Assembly: GCA_029207755.1 (NCBI GenBank)
Contig: JARCOQ010000002.1
Coordinates: 116,645,083 to 116,709,082 of the forward strand
DNA: 64,000 nucleotides
Direction: 5' to 3'
DNA from: Chamaea fasciata
Lineage: Eukaryota > Chordata > Aves > Passeriformes > Sylviidae
This document shows, piece by piece, positions 22,501 to 34,361 of the stretch. Under the pieces are notes generated by a model. The model was given only the letters and a program-made list of their open reading frames with translations, had not been told where the DNA came from and searched no databases. Position 1 is the first letter of the stretch. Each line of letters starts with the position of its first letter. A program made the position numbers and the translations under genes.

Positions 22501-23454
22501 AGGCTTTACCCACATCCTGGCTGGACAACGATGCCAGTTTGGGGGTGTAGTGTCCTCTTGACCAACCCAGCCCAGGCCAGGGAGGGGGTGCTGAGCCAGG
22601 GGTGCTCCAGGGAAACTCCTCCTGTGTTCCCAACCTGTGCTCCCAATCTTCCACTGGGGCTGGGGAGCTTTTGGGTCAGGGTGGTTTGGGGTGATGCGCA
22701 GCACAAAGGGATTGCGTTGGGGGGCACGAAGCTGTCCAGACTGAGCTCCGTGGATTGGAAGGCCCAGAGTTCACCCGGGATCTCCTGTCACCCCAGGAGC
22801 TCCCGTTTTTCACAAGTCCCTTCCAAGCAGGCCCTGAGTGAGGCTCCGAAGGCACCAGCACTGCCCCAGGAAGTGCCTTTTCCTTCCTCTTCGGAATGTG
22901 GGACCTTCCTGGGGAAACCTCTGTGCTGCTTCATGCCCAGGGGACCACAGAGCTTTGGGGGATGCAAAAGGACCAAACCATTTTCTCTTGACACAAACAG
23001 CAGCAAATCCACTTTTTCCAGGCAGGGAAACTGAGGCACGGATTAAAGGGGGGAGGGAAGAAAAGCAACAGTGACTGGGGCACACCTGGTTCGGTCTCCC
23101 AGGACCCCCCACCTGCCGTGGGACCCCGCTGCTCCCACCAGTGACTGGGGTTTCCAGCAGAGATGCCGGGGTTTGGCGGCTCCCAGCCCATCCCTAGTCT
23201 TGGATGTGGGTTTGGTGCTGAGCTCTGCTAATCTGGGATTTATCCGCCCCCAGAGGTAAGACCTAGGCTGGGGTCCTGGTGTGACGGGAGGCAGAGGGAG
23301 CAGAGCAGGGCTGGGGGGTGAGCTGCCCCTACACCACAGGGCTCAAATGACCCCAAACACGAGGCTGGAGCCACGGGGCAGCTGCTCCCCCGTGGGGAGG
23401 AGGGCTTTGCACTCCTGTGTGCCAGGTGTGGGAAGCACCTGCGCCCCCGGCCCC

Positions 23455-23835
23455 TGCTGGAATTCTGGAAACTTGGATTTGGGGGTTTTAGTGTACAGAA
23501 ATTCATGTGAGTCAAGATGGAGGATTTTGGGTGTTCTCTAAGTCCTTCTTCACCTTCTTCTTCCTTCTTCTTCCTTCTTCTCCATGGGTTTGGGTGGGTT
23601 TCTGTAATTGGGTGGAAGAGGTTCCACATTGCTGGCCTTGGGTGGTCATTATTGGGTCAAAAGTATCAATAATACAGGTGTCACCTCGTTATTGGGGGAT
23701 TATCACTTAAATAACCTTGGGAAGAGTTAGAAGCTCTCCATTTTACCTTCGTTTCCTAACTTGCCAGTCAGAGCTCACGCCTTGTGAGTCTGTACATAGA
23801 TAAGAGACAATAAACATCCAGTTCTCAACTCGACA
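23455..23835 (+). mobile_element. Solo LTR, family B, plus orientation
   Basis: It begins TGCTGGAATTCTGG, contains a CTTCTTC-rich stretch, and carries AATAAA near 23807 before ending in CA. The same family recurs inverted at 30008-30372. Confidence 0.7.
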
Positions 23836-24136
23836 TCTGCGTTTCCCATGTAATAAAATCCTGACCCCGGCAGAGAAAAAGAAACCAAAACTGCAACAGT
23901 CCCCGAAAATCCCTGCCCCAAATTTCCTTGTCCTGCACTGCCCCAGCCCCACTGCCCCGGGGAGCCTCCCCCCTGCCCAGCGTGGTCCACCTCTGCTCTG
24001 AACCCCGTTAATCCCTCTGTGATTTGTGGCTGTGCCCCCAGCCCTGCTCTGTTCCAGCAGTGCGTGCCCTGCCCCAGCCCCTGCTGCCCTGGAACACCTG
24101 GGCACAAAAGGAGCTGAGAAAAGGCCCTTCCCCACT

Positions 24137-24300
24137 GTCCCTGCAGCACCCACTGTCCCTTCCCCACTGTCCCTTCCCCACTGTCCCTGCAGCACCCACT
24201 GTCCCTTCCCCACTGTCCCTTCCCCAGTGCCCTGCAGCACCCACTGTCCCTTCCCCACTGTCCCTTCCCCACTGTCCCTTCCCCAGTGCCCTGCAGCAGC
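24137..24300 (+). repeat. 14-bp CACTGTCCCTTCCC minisatellite
   Basis: About 10 units, mixed with GCAGCACC-containing variants that give a longer-period pattern. Confidence 0.9.
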
Positions 24301-25296
24301 CAGCACAGGCTCTGCAAAGCTGGGCAGGGCTCAGGAGGAAGGGAAGGGGCACAGCACAAGTTCAGGGCAGTCCAAAAGGAGCTCTGACTGTTCCTGTCTC
24401 TCCAGGGCAGGCTGAAGTGGAGCTGTGCTGCTTTAAGTGGCCAGCTCAGATGCTGCTGCCTGAGGATGACCTTCTCCTCCTCCTCCTCCTCCTCCTTCCA
24501 CTCTGTGGGACATGGGGATGGTTGCTGGAGAGCTTCTCGAGGGTATCCCCATGTGGAAGTCCCCACGTGTTAAAGCCCGCAGCTTTGAGCAGGGCCAGGG
24601 AACAGCTGCACTGGCTGATGGCTGGGGGGACACCAGGACCTGGAAATCCCAGTTCTGGTGCTGGAGAGGGCACAAATGGGGCCCGGGCGTGGATCTGACA
24701 GGCTCCTGCTCTGCTCTGGGCCTTCAGGGTCCCCACAGTGAACTGAACCCAGCGGGGAAGGGTCGTGTCCTGTCCTGAGCACCACTGAGGAGGCGCAGGG
24801 CTGGGGGTGCTGCCGTGGCCACGGGGGCCCTGCTGCTGTGGCTGTGGGGACGGCACGGGCACAGCTCTGTGTCGGTCCCTTTGCCACTGGGGACCAGCCC
24901 CAGGGAGGGCAGGCTGCTCCCGGGGTGTGAGGTGCTGGGTGAGGGCCACCAGGAGGTGAGGGGCCGCCCTGCACACCTGGGCTGCTGGCCCAAACGGGAG
25001 CTGGCAGCGGGAGCAGCTCCCGGGTTTGCCCAGGGGCCTTTAGGGGACAGTGGCTTTGGGGCTCAGCCATCAACCAGACGTGGTGGGTTCTCTTTAAATT
25101 TACACTTTTACTCTTCTAAGTTTTCTCTTTAAGTTCTGTCGTGCCTGGTTTTGTCTCTGCTTCACCTGGGGCGTTTTGCCTGGCTCGGGCTGCACCTGGA
25201 AACAGCTGCCAGTCCACAATTAGCAGGCACTAATTAGGCTGCTGGAGCTTCCAGGGCATGCTGCAGCTCAGCCTCGTCAGCTGGCCCGTTGGAATC

Positions 25297-25440
25297 CAAG
25301 GATCACAGAGAGCCGTGGGGCGGAGGGGACCCTAAAGGCCGTCCCGTTCCAAGCCCTGCACTGCCAATGCCGTGTCCCCAAGTGCCACCTCTCAATCTCT
25401 GCCTGGGACATCCTGGCAGAGCCTGCCCACAGGTGAGACC
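25297..25440 (-). mobile_element. CR1 fragment, diverged
   Basis: Older CR1-like tail (CGGAGGGGACCCTAAAGGCC, then TGTCCCCAAGTGCCACCTCT), with substantial mutation. Confidence 0.5.
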
Positions 25441-25782
25441 CCCTGTGCCCCCCTCAGAGCTGTCCTCAGACCCCATCCCGTGGGAAGGAGTTTTGGGACA
25501 CACCAAAGGCTTCCACGGGCTCAGAAAGGAGCGAGACAATTCCACAGGAGAGCCCTCGGATCCCCAAACAGCCTCCGGCTGAGAAGCCCCTGGGCACTGA
25601 GGAGCAACACTCGGGGTTTTCCTTGTGCCCAGACCCGTCCCCAGGGACCTGCGGGTGGCCAGGCTGGGACACGCAGAGCCGGGCTGAGATCCTGGAGCGG
25701 CATCTCCCGTGTGGGTGCTCAGGAGCCCCGGCCGAGCCGCTGCCTCAGCGGGAGCCCCCCAGGGCAGCTGGGGGCTCCGAGA

Positions 25783-26105
25783 ACAACTGGGAGCGCGAGG
25801 GCAACTGGGGAACTGCGAGAACAACTGGGAGCCCTGAGGAAAACTGGGGAGCCCCGAAAGTAACTGGGAGCCCCCAGGGTAACTGGGGAGCCCCGAGGGC
25901 AACTGGGGAGCCCCGAGAACAACTGGGAGCGCGAGGGCAACTGGGGAACTGCGAGAACAACTGGGAGCCCTGAGGAAAACTGGGGAGCCCCGAAAGTAAC
26001 TGGGAGCCCCCAGGGCAACTGGGGAGCCCCGAGGGCAACTGGGGAGCCCCGAGAACAACGGGGAGCCTTGAGGATAACTGGGGAGCCCCGAAGGTAACTG
26101 GGAGC
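25783..26105 (+). repeat. 18-20 bp AACTGGGGAGCCCCGAGGGC minisatellite
   Basis: About 17 units with a higher-order repeat. A block at 25785-25915 recurs almost exactly at about 25915-26060. It borders the CpG-rich block. Confidence 0.9.
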
Positions 26106-26290
26106 CCGGGGACACCCGCAGGGCCGGAGCCGGAGCCGTCCCCCCCGGAGGGGAAGGAGCGGGGCCGGGGTCCTGCAGAGCCCTCGGCCGGAGCTGCCCC
26201 GGCGCGGGCGGCGAGCGCGGAGCGCGGCTCGATGGTTCCCTCTGCCGGGACCGCGGGAGCGGGCGTGGGACGGGCGTGGGGGATGCGGGA
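26100..26290. promoter_or_regulatory. CpG-rich block, candidate HS4-type insulator
   Basis: A short unmethylated-looking CpG island (dense CG dinucleotides, CGCGG and GGCG runs) between the LCR-like clusters and FOLR1. Chicken HS4 is a 250-bp GC-rich element in this same relative position. I could not identify a convincing CTCF site by eye, so this is a positional guess. Confidence 0.3.
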
Positions 26291-26690
26291 TGCCGGATGG
26301 GAGATGTGGGATGGGAGATGCGGGATGAGGGATGGGAGATGCGGGACGGGAGATGTGGGATGCAGGATGAGGGATGTGGGATGCGGGATGTGGATGCAGG
26401 GTGAGGGAGGCAGAGGCAGGAGATGGGATGAGATGCAGAGTCCAGAGGCAGGAGGCAGACGCAGGATGCAAGAGGCAGGTGCCGTGTGTGGAAAATGCAG
26501 ATGCAGGAGGTGGATGTGGGTGCAGGATGAAGGAGGTGGGATGGAGATGCAGATGTGGATGTGGAGGCAGGATGAAAGAAGTGGGATGGAGATGTGGATG
26601 CAGATGTGGATGTGGGATGAAGGAGGTGGGATGCAGATGAGGATGAGGATGTGGATGAGGGATGCTCCCGTCCCTGCTGCCCCATCACCC
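26270..26690 (+). repeat. Degenerate GGGATG/GAGATG/GGATGT hexamer array
   Basis: About 400 bp of drifting 6-bp and 12-bp units. It lies directly next to the minisatellite and CpG block. Confidence 0.85.
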
Positions 26691-27021
26691 TGTGGCCTGA
26701 GCCTGCAGTGGGGGCTCCCCAGGTGACCAAGGAGAGGAACCATCTGCACAGGTTCACACAGGTTGCCCCATGCCAGATGCACCCAGAGGCTCCTGGTGCC
26801 ATGTCAGAACCTTCACAAAAAGACTGTTTTCTCCTTGTTCTTCCTTTTGTCACATTCCTCCTTTTCCTGGAGCAGGGAGACAGCCCAGAAGCTGAATCCC
26901 CATGAGGGGGTTCTCTCCTGCACAGTTTCTGCAGAGGAGATTCACCTGAAGGCTTTTGCAGGGAACCTCAGCAAAGCCTCTGCCACAGGCAGGATCCCCG
27001 TGCCTTGGGGAGGCCTGGGGG

Positions 27022-27120
27022 ACATAAATATAAATAATATAAATATAAATATTAATGATATAAATATAATTAATATAAACATAGATATAAATATAGATAT
27101 AACTATAAATATAAATATCA
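27022..27120 (+). repeat. AT-rich ATAAAT/ATATAA simple repeat
   Basis: Low-complexity stretch, the most AT-rich part of the window. Confidence 0.9.
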
Positions 27121-27189
27121 CCACCTCCCTGCCCCAGGAATCACTGAAGTTGCAAAACACCTCCAAGATGGAGAGAGACTACTTACAAG

Positions 27190-27435
27190 GCCTGCAGGGA
27201 CAGGACACAGGGAATGGCTTCCCAGGGCCAGAGGGCAGGGCTGGGTGGGATCCTGGGCAGGAATTGTTCCCTGGCAGGGTGGGGATGGAATTCCCAGAGC
27301 AGCTGTGGCTGCCCCTGGATCCCTGACAGTGCCCAAGGCCAGGTTGGACACTGGGGACAGTGGGAGGTGTCCCTGCCATGGCAGGAGTGGAAGGAGATGA
27401 TCCTTGCCATCCAAACCCTTCCATGATTCTCTGCT
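27190..27435 (+). mobile_element. CR1 3'-end fragment
   Basis: A plus-oriented good copy from CCTGCAGGGACAGGACACAG to CCAAACCCTTCCATGATTCT. Confidence 0.85.
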
Positions 27436-28039
27436 CTGCCTTTTCATTTGTGCCTGGGAACCCCGGGCAGACCCATGGCAAGCCCATCTCGTGGTGGGGC
27501 TCACAGCTCGCCCAACCTGCCTGGGATGATCCCTCAGGCAGGAATCCCACCCCGAGGGGGGACCTCCCTCCTTGTCAGCTGCTCTGCAGACCTGCAGACC
27601 CACAGACCCGGGCCTTAAAGCTGCCAGTCTCTGGGAGCTCATTTGCTCTGCTGGTTAATCTTTAACTCTCCTTTGTGCCCACAAGAATAACTGTTCTCAC
27701 TGATAACCCCTGCCGGATCCCTGTGGGCTCAGCTCCCTAATTAACTGATGGAAATTGCTGATATCCCTGGCACAATAGCAGTGGATATCCAGCACTCTGC
27801 TGCAGAATTTTAGACTTTATTGAGGTATTTATTCATTCTTTTTTTAGCAAGGAAAGCAGGCACAGTCTCATTCTCCATCAGACGTTTCTGTGGGAGGGAG
27901 ATCAATGGAGGAAATGATATTTGGTTCAAATATTTATGCGGTGACATCACCCAGGGTACGGGCATTTCTCCAAATTGAACCACGTTAGGTGTACGATGCG
28001 CAGAGCCACGTCTGACCGTGGAAATGGCACACACAGAGT

Positions 28040-28310
28040 CATGGAATGGTTTGGATTGGAAGGGACCTTGAAGAATCAGAGAATCATAGAACAGAATCCC
28101 TGAGGCTGGAAAAGCCCTCCCAGCCCAGGGAGCCCCACCTTGTCCCCAGCCCGGAGCTCTGAATGCCACCTCCAGGTGCCACCTGCAGGGACGGGCACTC
28201 CAAAGCTCCCTGGGCAGCCCCTGCCAAGGCCTGAGCACCCTTTCCATGGGGAAATTCCTGCTGCTGGCCAAGCTGAGCCTCCCCTGGGCCAGCCTGAGGC
28301 TCTGATCATC
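28040..28310 (-). mobile_element. CR1 fragment, second subfamily
   Basis: Inverted copy including GAAATTCCTGCTGCTGGCCA. A short piece of another tail (GGTTTGGATTGGAAGGGACC) abuts its 3' end. Confidence 0.8.
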
Positions 28311-28514
28311 GTGAGAATTCACAGCTCTCAGGAATTTTATCGCCCAAGCCTGTGCAGTTGTTCCAGCTGGCACCAGGTGAAGAGTTTGCCCTTGAGTTTG
28401 TAACAAGATTCCTGCTGTCCTGAGCTGTGTGACCCCTGGAGCCCGTGAGGCTCCACCACCCACTGGGGCCATCAGGACAGAGCCCAGCCCCAGCCCAGCT
28501 CATGCCGTGGCTGT

Positions 28515-28880
28515 GGCCTCACATTTGGCCTCCTGCAGCTCTCTGGTGGTCCAGGACTGACCCGATTTTTGCTCTGTACACAGCTGGGTTCACCATGATG
28601 TTGGCCATGCGGATGGCAGCAGTGGGAGGAGGATTTCTCACCAATCTGTGAATCTCGGACAGGCTGATCGCAGCAGTGCTGGGGGTTGGCGCAGCACAGG
28701 GGTGGGAGGTGCTGGTGCTCAAGGCCCTGGTGCCCAGTGGTGGAGAAAGGTGTGGATGGAATACATCTCGTGGAGGTCAGAGCAGGGCCTTTGGAAATAA
28801 AACCCCCACAGCCCGTCCAGCACGTGCAGCCCATCACTGTCTGCTGGACTGGGAGCCCCATTCCCAGTGCCTGGACACGG
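28515..28880 (-). pseudogene. Olfactory receptor relic, C-terminal part
   Basis: The minus-strand frame over 28519-28722 reads LSTSTSHPC, then EIHRLVRNPPP, then RMANIMVNPAVYRAKIGSV. This resembles the OR51/52 TM6-TM7 pattern (AL-TC-SH, RFG-IPP, NP-IYG-KT). Upstream similarity is weaker and out of frame. It is short, shifted and lacks most of the receptor, so it is a decayed pseudogene. Confidence 0.5.
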
Positions 28881-29457
28881 AACCGCCAGTGTGGAACTGC
28901 TGGGAAACCAGTCCTGCAGAGCCTGGGAGCCCCAGCTCCCCCAGAGTCCCCCCACCAGCCACCCTCCTGCAAGGTCTCCCACCAGGACCCCAGGCCCTTT
29001 TCCCTTCTCCTTTCTGGTCAGATAGTCCTCATCTGGGATAAAAGCACCAATTACAATGGAATTCAACCCAAAATCCGTGGGACAGGTCTGCTCAGGCCCA
29101 AAGCAACAGCACAGTCAGTCCTCAGGCACTGGTTCATTCCTGCTAATTACGGTTAATGACAGCAAGGAGCTGTTGTGACTCGGCTGAGTGTTTGGATTCC
29201 GTGGGACTGACTTTCCAAGGACACCACCCAACAGTGCAGGGACGTTTCCATTGCAGGGAGATGATCAGTGCCCAGCAGCCCCAGCCTGCAGTCCCACCCT
29301 CACACAGCCTTGAAGCCACTTCCAGCCTCCTGCAGGGAGCTGCCGTCAGCAAAACCCTCAGGGAAACACCCTCCCCGTGTCAGGTGGGAGTCCCTCTGAC
29401 GCGGACTGAAGGGGTTTTTTTGTTTGTTTCTTTCCTGGAACTTTATTTTCTTCCAGA

Positions 29458-30000
29458 GGAAGGTGTCCCTGCCTGTGGCAGGGGTGGGACTGGATGGGTT
29501 TTGAGGTCCCTCCTGATGCCTTAAGTTTCATCTTTGCTGTGTTTCAGGTTCTGCGCTGCCCAGGGGTGCAGCTCTGAGCTCACAGTCAGTGTCACTCAGC
29601 TCTGCACACAGCAGGGACACAAAACAAATCCTTCTCCTGCTGCACACCAAGGACAGCTGGGACAAGTGTTCAGGCCCCAAAGCACAAACAAGGGTGGGCT
29701 GAGGGGAGGAAACAAGAAGGATGGGACTGCATCACCTGCAGCTGGGACTGGACAATTAAACTCCAACATGCAAGTGGACCAAAACTTATAAAAATGTAAG
29801 ATCTCGTGACCAGTCAGCCATTTTATGTCCATTTTGGGTCCACCTTGGGCGTAGCCCTGGCCAGGCTCTTGTCCTGCCCAAGGTGTGTCCTTAAAGGCCT
29901 TTTAATAAATATCTACTTTATTCTCCAGCTCTGTCCAGTCTCTGTTGCAGCTCAGCCTTCCCAAGGCATCACTCCCAACCCAAACCCTTCCATCTTTCCA
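29458..30000 (+). mobile_element. CR1 3' tail interrupted by the 29.5-kb LTR
   Basis: The left part (29458-29513) ends GAGGTCCCTCC. The right part (29969-30000) continues CTCCCAACCCAAACCCTTCC. Removing the LTR restores a normal CR1 3' end. Confidence 0.8.
29514..29968 (+). mobile_element. Solo LTR (ERVK-like), copy 1, inserted in a CR1
   Basis: A 455-bp element that starts TG, ends CA and has an AATAAA-type signal near 29901. It is nearly identical to 57122-57609 apart from about 35 bp absent here. It interrupts a plus-strand CR1 tail, and the flanking CCCTCC/CACTCC may be an imperfect 6-bp target duplication. No viral genes accompany it. Confidence 0.8.
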
Positions 30001-30007
30001 TGGTCGA

Positions 30008-30372
30008 TGTTTGGTTTGGGTTTGGATGTTTATTGTTTCTTATCTATGTAACGAGGTGTGAGCTCTAACTGGCAAGTTAAGGAACAGGTAAAATGGAGCA
30101 GCTCTCTGTCTCTACCAGGTCTTTTCAAGTACAGTCCATCCAATTCTGAAATGCCACCCAAATTATTGTTACTTTAAACCCAATAACTAACTCCTTGAAG
30201 TCTGCAGTGCGGACTTTATTAACCAGTTACAGAAAACCACCCAAAGCCATGGAGAAGGAGGAAGAAGAAGGTGAAGAAGAAGGACTCAGACAACACCCAA
30301 AGCCCTCCCTCTTGATTCACATGCATTACTATGTACCAAAACCCCAAAATCCAAATTTCCAGGATTCCAACA
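30008..30372 (-). mobile_element. Solo LTR, family B, minus orientation
   Basis: Reverse-complement relative of 23455-23835, with shared segments at the GAAGAAG-rich tract, the AACTGGCAAGTTA motif and the AATAAACATCC end. It lies just after the 29.5-kb LTR and CR1 remnant. Confidence 0.7.
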
Positions 30373-30939
30373 GTTGCATGGTGCAAACATGCCTCTGAGA
30401 ACAGCAAAATTCTGGGCTGAGGGAGAGATTCAAGACTTCAGCACCCTGAGGTAGAGCAGAGAAATACTTACCAGCATGGCAGGGCCCCCAGGAGAGGGGA
30501 CAGGCGTGGGACAGAGGGACACAAGCAGTGAGAGACGGGCACGGGCTGGGACTGGAGACCTCACGGCTGCAAACAGCTCTGGAATGCTCAGCTAAGGAAA
30601 TACAAGCTCAGAGAGGGACAAAAATGGATTGGAGGTGACAAAGAGAGCAAAGAATGAGCGTATGGTGCGGGGAAACGCAGCACATTTAGGTAAGGAGGGT
30701 GTACAGGGATACAGGCAGGACAACAGGGAGGGATTCCCTGTGTCCTGCACCATCCCAGGCACAAGCTCCCCCTGCAAGGACAAGTGCAGACATTCACACG
30801 GGACAACCTGGAAAGGTTTTTGGAGAGATGGGGGGGGTCTGCACCCCCATGGACACGCGGTCTGTGCAGGAAGAGGCCACTGGAAATGCAGTACAGGGCT
30901 GAAGCACAGGTGAACGGACCAGCCCCATCCCTCAGTGTT

Positions 30940-31068
30940 CCAGGCCAGGCTGGACAGGGCTGGGAGCACCCTGGGGTGGTGGAAGCTGTCCATGCCCAGG
31001 CAGGGGCTTGGGATTGGATGAACTTTCATGTGCCTCCCAACCAAACACTCCTCTGATTCTGTGATTTC
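30940..31068 (+). mobile_element. CR1 3'-end fragment, diverged
   Basis: Contains CCAGGCCAGGCTGGACAGGG and ends with ACTCCTCTGATTCTGTGATT. Confidence 0.65.
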
Positions 31069-31333
31069 TGCTTGTCAACAAATTTTGTCTGGCTAAACAT
31101 CAAGTCACCCAAGCCTCTGATGATCCTAAATGGCTCCAGGACCAGCTGTAAAAACCTGCAGAGGACCCTGGTGCAGGAACCTGGGTAAGAAGGAGTAAAT
31201 GCATTGCTGTGCCTCAGATTCCTGATGTCCACTGCAGTGGGAAAGTTAAACCAGGAATAGACCAGGACATGGCTGGGAAGGGGCAGTGACCTTCTGGGGC
31301 AGCACCTTCCTGGGGCAGTGTCCTCCTGGGGTA

Positions 31334-31570
31334 GCACCCTTTGGGGCAACTCTGTTTTGGGGCAGCTCTGTTTTGGGGCAGCTCTGTTTTGGGGCAGCTC
31401 TGTTTTGGGGCAGTTCTGTTTTGGGGCAGCTCTGTTTTGGGGCAGCTCTGTTTCAGGGCAGCTCTGTTTCGGGGCAGCTCTGTTTTGGGGCAGCACTGTT
31501 TTGGGGCAGCTCTGTTTTGGGGCAGCACCATTTTGGGGCAGCAATATTTTGGGGCAGCTCTGTTTCAGGG
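31334..31570 (+). repeat. 16-bp AGCTCTGTTTTGGGGC minisatellite
   Basis: About 15 units with TTTCAGGG/TTTCGGGG variants. It abuts the probable LTR starting near 31570. Confidence 0.9.
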
Positions 31571-32165
31571 CCAGCTTCCCTGTTGAGGTCCGTGGTGACC
31601 AAACAACACAAAGGAAGCTCCAGGGCAGGAGTGGGGCCAAGGAGTGGCATGAACTCCTCACTGAGGGCAGACCCACTAGAGAGGGATCTACCAAAAGACC
31701 CCCAAAGGCTCTCGACCCATTCCAGGAAGGCCCAGAAGAACAGGCTGCACATGCTCTCGTGAAGAGCAGGACACCCCATGAAGTTTACCCACAAAAAGTG
31801 CCCCCCAGAGCCCAGGCAGTGCCCCACTCCACCCTGTTTGGATCAATGCTGGAGCCAGGACTGCTGATCTCCTTTCCTATCCAATCTCTCTTTCACACTC
31901 TCCTGCCTCCCTCATTCATTTACTCTTTTATTGCTCTCACTATTACAAAAATGGGGCAAACCCACGTCCATTTCCACGCCGGGTGTGGAGCTGGCCAATA
32001 AAACTCGGTGATCTTTGTTTTTTGGACCCTTCAGGCTTTTGCCATTCCTTTGTGACCACGGGCACCTGTGACGCTGGGGTGCTCCCTTCTGCCCCAGAGT
32101 GGGATGTGACACCTGGCACGACTGAGTCACGGAACAATAAAACAACAGATTTCAGAGAAAAAGCA
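31570..32165 (+). mobile_element. Probable LTR fragment
   Basis: Includes GGCCAATAAAACTCGG near 31993 followed by TTTTGGACCCTTC and a second AATAAAACAAC near 32135, an arrangement typical of avian LTR polyadenylation regions. The 5' end runs into a 16-bp minisatellite. The limits are approximate. Confidence 0.4.
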
Positions 32166-32514
32166 GCTGAGATGAACACACAGTGATGCACTGGGGAGAA
32201 CACATCAGATGGAAGATGACGGGCTGGTGGCTGACAATTATCTCTCAGGAACAAGCTGTCACTGCTCTGACAATGTTACAACACAGTTCAGTGATCAGCA
32301 GTTCCAAAAGCAAACCAGATATTAGAAATTCCCTGGCAGGGAGCAGGAAACGCGGCCAGGACAGTGCAGGGCACCCGAAACTGCCACAGTCCTGTGCCCC
32401 GAGGGGCAAAACTCCTCTTGTGGAGGGAGCAGAGGTGGCAAAGGGTCAGGAGTGTGTGGGGGAAGGTCTGCTCAGTGACATCTCCAGTGTGAGGGGTCAG
32501 AGGCACGAGGTTGT

Positions 32515-32752
32515 TTTCTGCCTGCCAGGAGGGGACAGGAGGAGAGGGAACGGCCTCAGGCTGGCCCAGGGGAGGCTCAGCTTGGCCAGCAGCAGGAATT
32601 TCCCCATGGAAAGGGTGCTCAGGCCTTGGCAGGGGCTGCCCAGGGAGCTTTGGAGTGCCCGTCCCTGCAGGTGTCACCTGGAGGTGGCACTCAGAGCTCC
32701 GGGCTGGGGACAAGGTGGGGAGGGCTTTTCCAACGTCAGGGATCCTGGGATC
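32515..32752 (+). mobile_element. CR1 fragment, second subfamily
   Basis: Plus-oriented copy (GGAGAGGGAACGGCCTCAGG to CTTTTCCAACGTCAGGGATC). Confidence 0.85.
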
Positions 32753-33109
32753 ACCAGAGCAGGGTCTCACAGAGCTCACACATGAAATTCAGAACGATTT
32801 GCTCCTCAGGCAGGTGATTCATCGCCGACACAGCAGCGATGCGAGTGAAGAAAAGAGCAAACCAACCCCCAGAGCTGCTCCAGGAGGAAGGCTCTGCCCC
32901 CACGCTGAGGGCACGGGCTTCCCACGGCCTCTGGTGAAGCTTGGAGCACCAGTGGATGTGCTCAGGTGGTACAAGGAGCTGCACTGCTTCCCCTCAGCAC
33001 CTGCACTTCTGGTTTGTGCTGGGAGCTGTTATCCTTCCTCCCGAGGCAGCAGCCTGTGTGTCACTTGCTGCCTTTTGCATTTATTCCTTTATTTATTCCG
33101 TGCCCAGAG

Positions 33110-33480
33110 CCCTGGGTCAGTCTCTCCCGGGCTCTTGTGTCGCACTTTGGGACACGAAAGAACGAGGCAGGGAGCAGGAGGGTCAGCAGGAAAGTTCTAC
33201 CTTTAATTTTCTGACTCCATCTTTTATACAAAATCATCAGGAGGCACAAGATTGGCTGCAGAGGTTGCCACCTCTTTGACCTCGTTGGTGAAGACCGCCA
33301 TCAGTCACCTTTCTCCTCCCAGAGGAGAAATATGTAAACAAAGAGATAAATTCTAAAAATACACGTGGTTTTCTTGAAGCTGCGTGAGAACAAAATGCAA
33401 ATGCTGAAAAGCTGGGGCGACGCTCTTGTGCCTCGTGCCGCGGTGCCAATCCCAGGTGCCCGATGCAGGGAGAGCAGAGG
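33110..33480 (-). mobile_element. Possible LTR fragment, minus orientation
   Basis: Contains TTTGGGACACGAAAG, AGGGAGCAGGAGGGTCAGCA and CTTTTATACAAAATC, which look like an inverted LTR. The family cannot be fixed by eye. Confidence 0.3.
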
Positions 33481-34014
33481 AAATGAGTTTGTGACCAAGG
33501 GCTGATCACACACCTGCCTTGGGAAGGAAACCCTGGATTGTTCCCCGGGCAGGAGGTGCCGCTTGTGAGGGAGGCTGGACCAAAACACTGACACCGAAAC
33601 ACTGTCCCCTGTGCTGAGAAACACTGGCAGCAGCCAAAGCTCCTCAAGGAGAGGGGGAAGCTCCCCCCCAGGACCAGCACCTGTGCCAGGAGCTTTCCTG
33701 CTAAAGCTGCCCCGGGAAGTGCTGAGTGTTCCCGGGGTGGTGCGGAGACTTTGGAGGGGTTTGGGGCTGCTGGCTTGGCAGCGATGTGGGGGCAGAAATG
33801 TAATTACAATGCAAGTTAGCTGCTTGCCAGCTCTCGGGTTTGTGTGTCTGTCTCCTCAGGCCTGTAGCTGCTTTTTCTGGGCTGTTTTGTGCTGTTTCAA
33901 TGCTGTAAATGCTTCGCCTTGCTTCTGTGTTTGGCGAAATTCTTCTTAAAATGTGTCTGGTTTAGAGCCTTGCGCGGTGCCAACAAGGAATGGGAAGGAA
34001 TCTTCTTGGTTAAG

Positions 34015-34275
34015 TCTTGCTGTTGGCTGGTTGGTTTGGGGTTGTTTTTTTTGTTTGGTTGGGTTTTTTGGTTTGTTTTTGGTGGGATTTTTTTTTTGTT
34101 TGTTTGGTTGGTTGGGTTTTAGGGGGTTTTTTGGTTTTGTTTTTTTTTTGTTGTTTGTTTTTTGGTTTTGGTTTTTTTTGTTGTTTGTTTTTGGTTTTTG
34201 GTTTGTTTTTTTGTTGTTTTGTTTTGGTTTGGGGTGTTTTTGGGGGGTTTTTGGGTTGGATTTTTTTTTTTTCAG
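34015..34275 (+). repeat. G/T-only tract (GGTTTTTTGG type)
   Basis: Almost 260 bases with practically no A or C on the plus strand, made of T runs separated by G runs. It lies 0.8 kb upstream of FOLR1. Confidence 0.9.
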
Positions 34276-34361
34276 AAAATTACCATAAAATTGGTCTCAG
34301 CCTCTAGGCAGGCAGAGGAGGCCAAGGCACAACGGTGTGAAATGTCTTTTATTGCTCAAAG

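Noticed and set aside
25303..26853. 516-codon minus-strand frame
   Set aside because: It consists of the AACTGGGGAGCC minisatellite and the GGGATG hexamer array plus a CR1 piece.
23455..30372. A full provirus bounded by the two family B LTRs
   Set aside because: The LTRs are in opposite orientation and no retroviral coding sequence lies between them.
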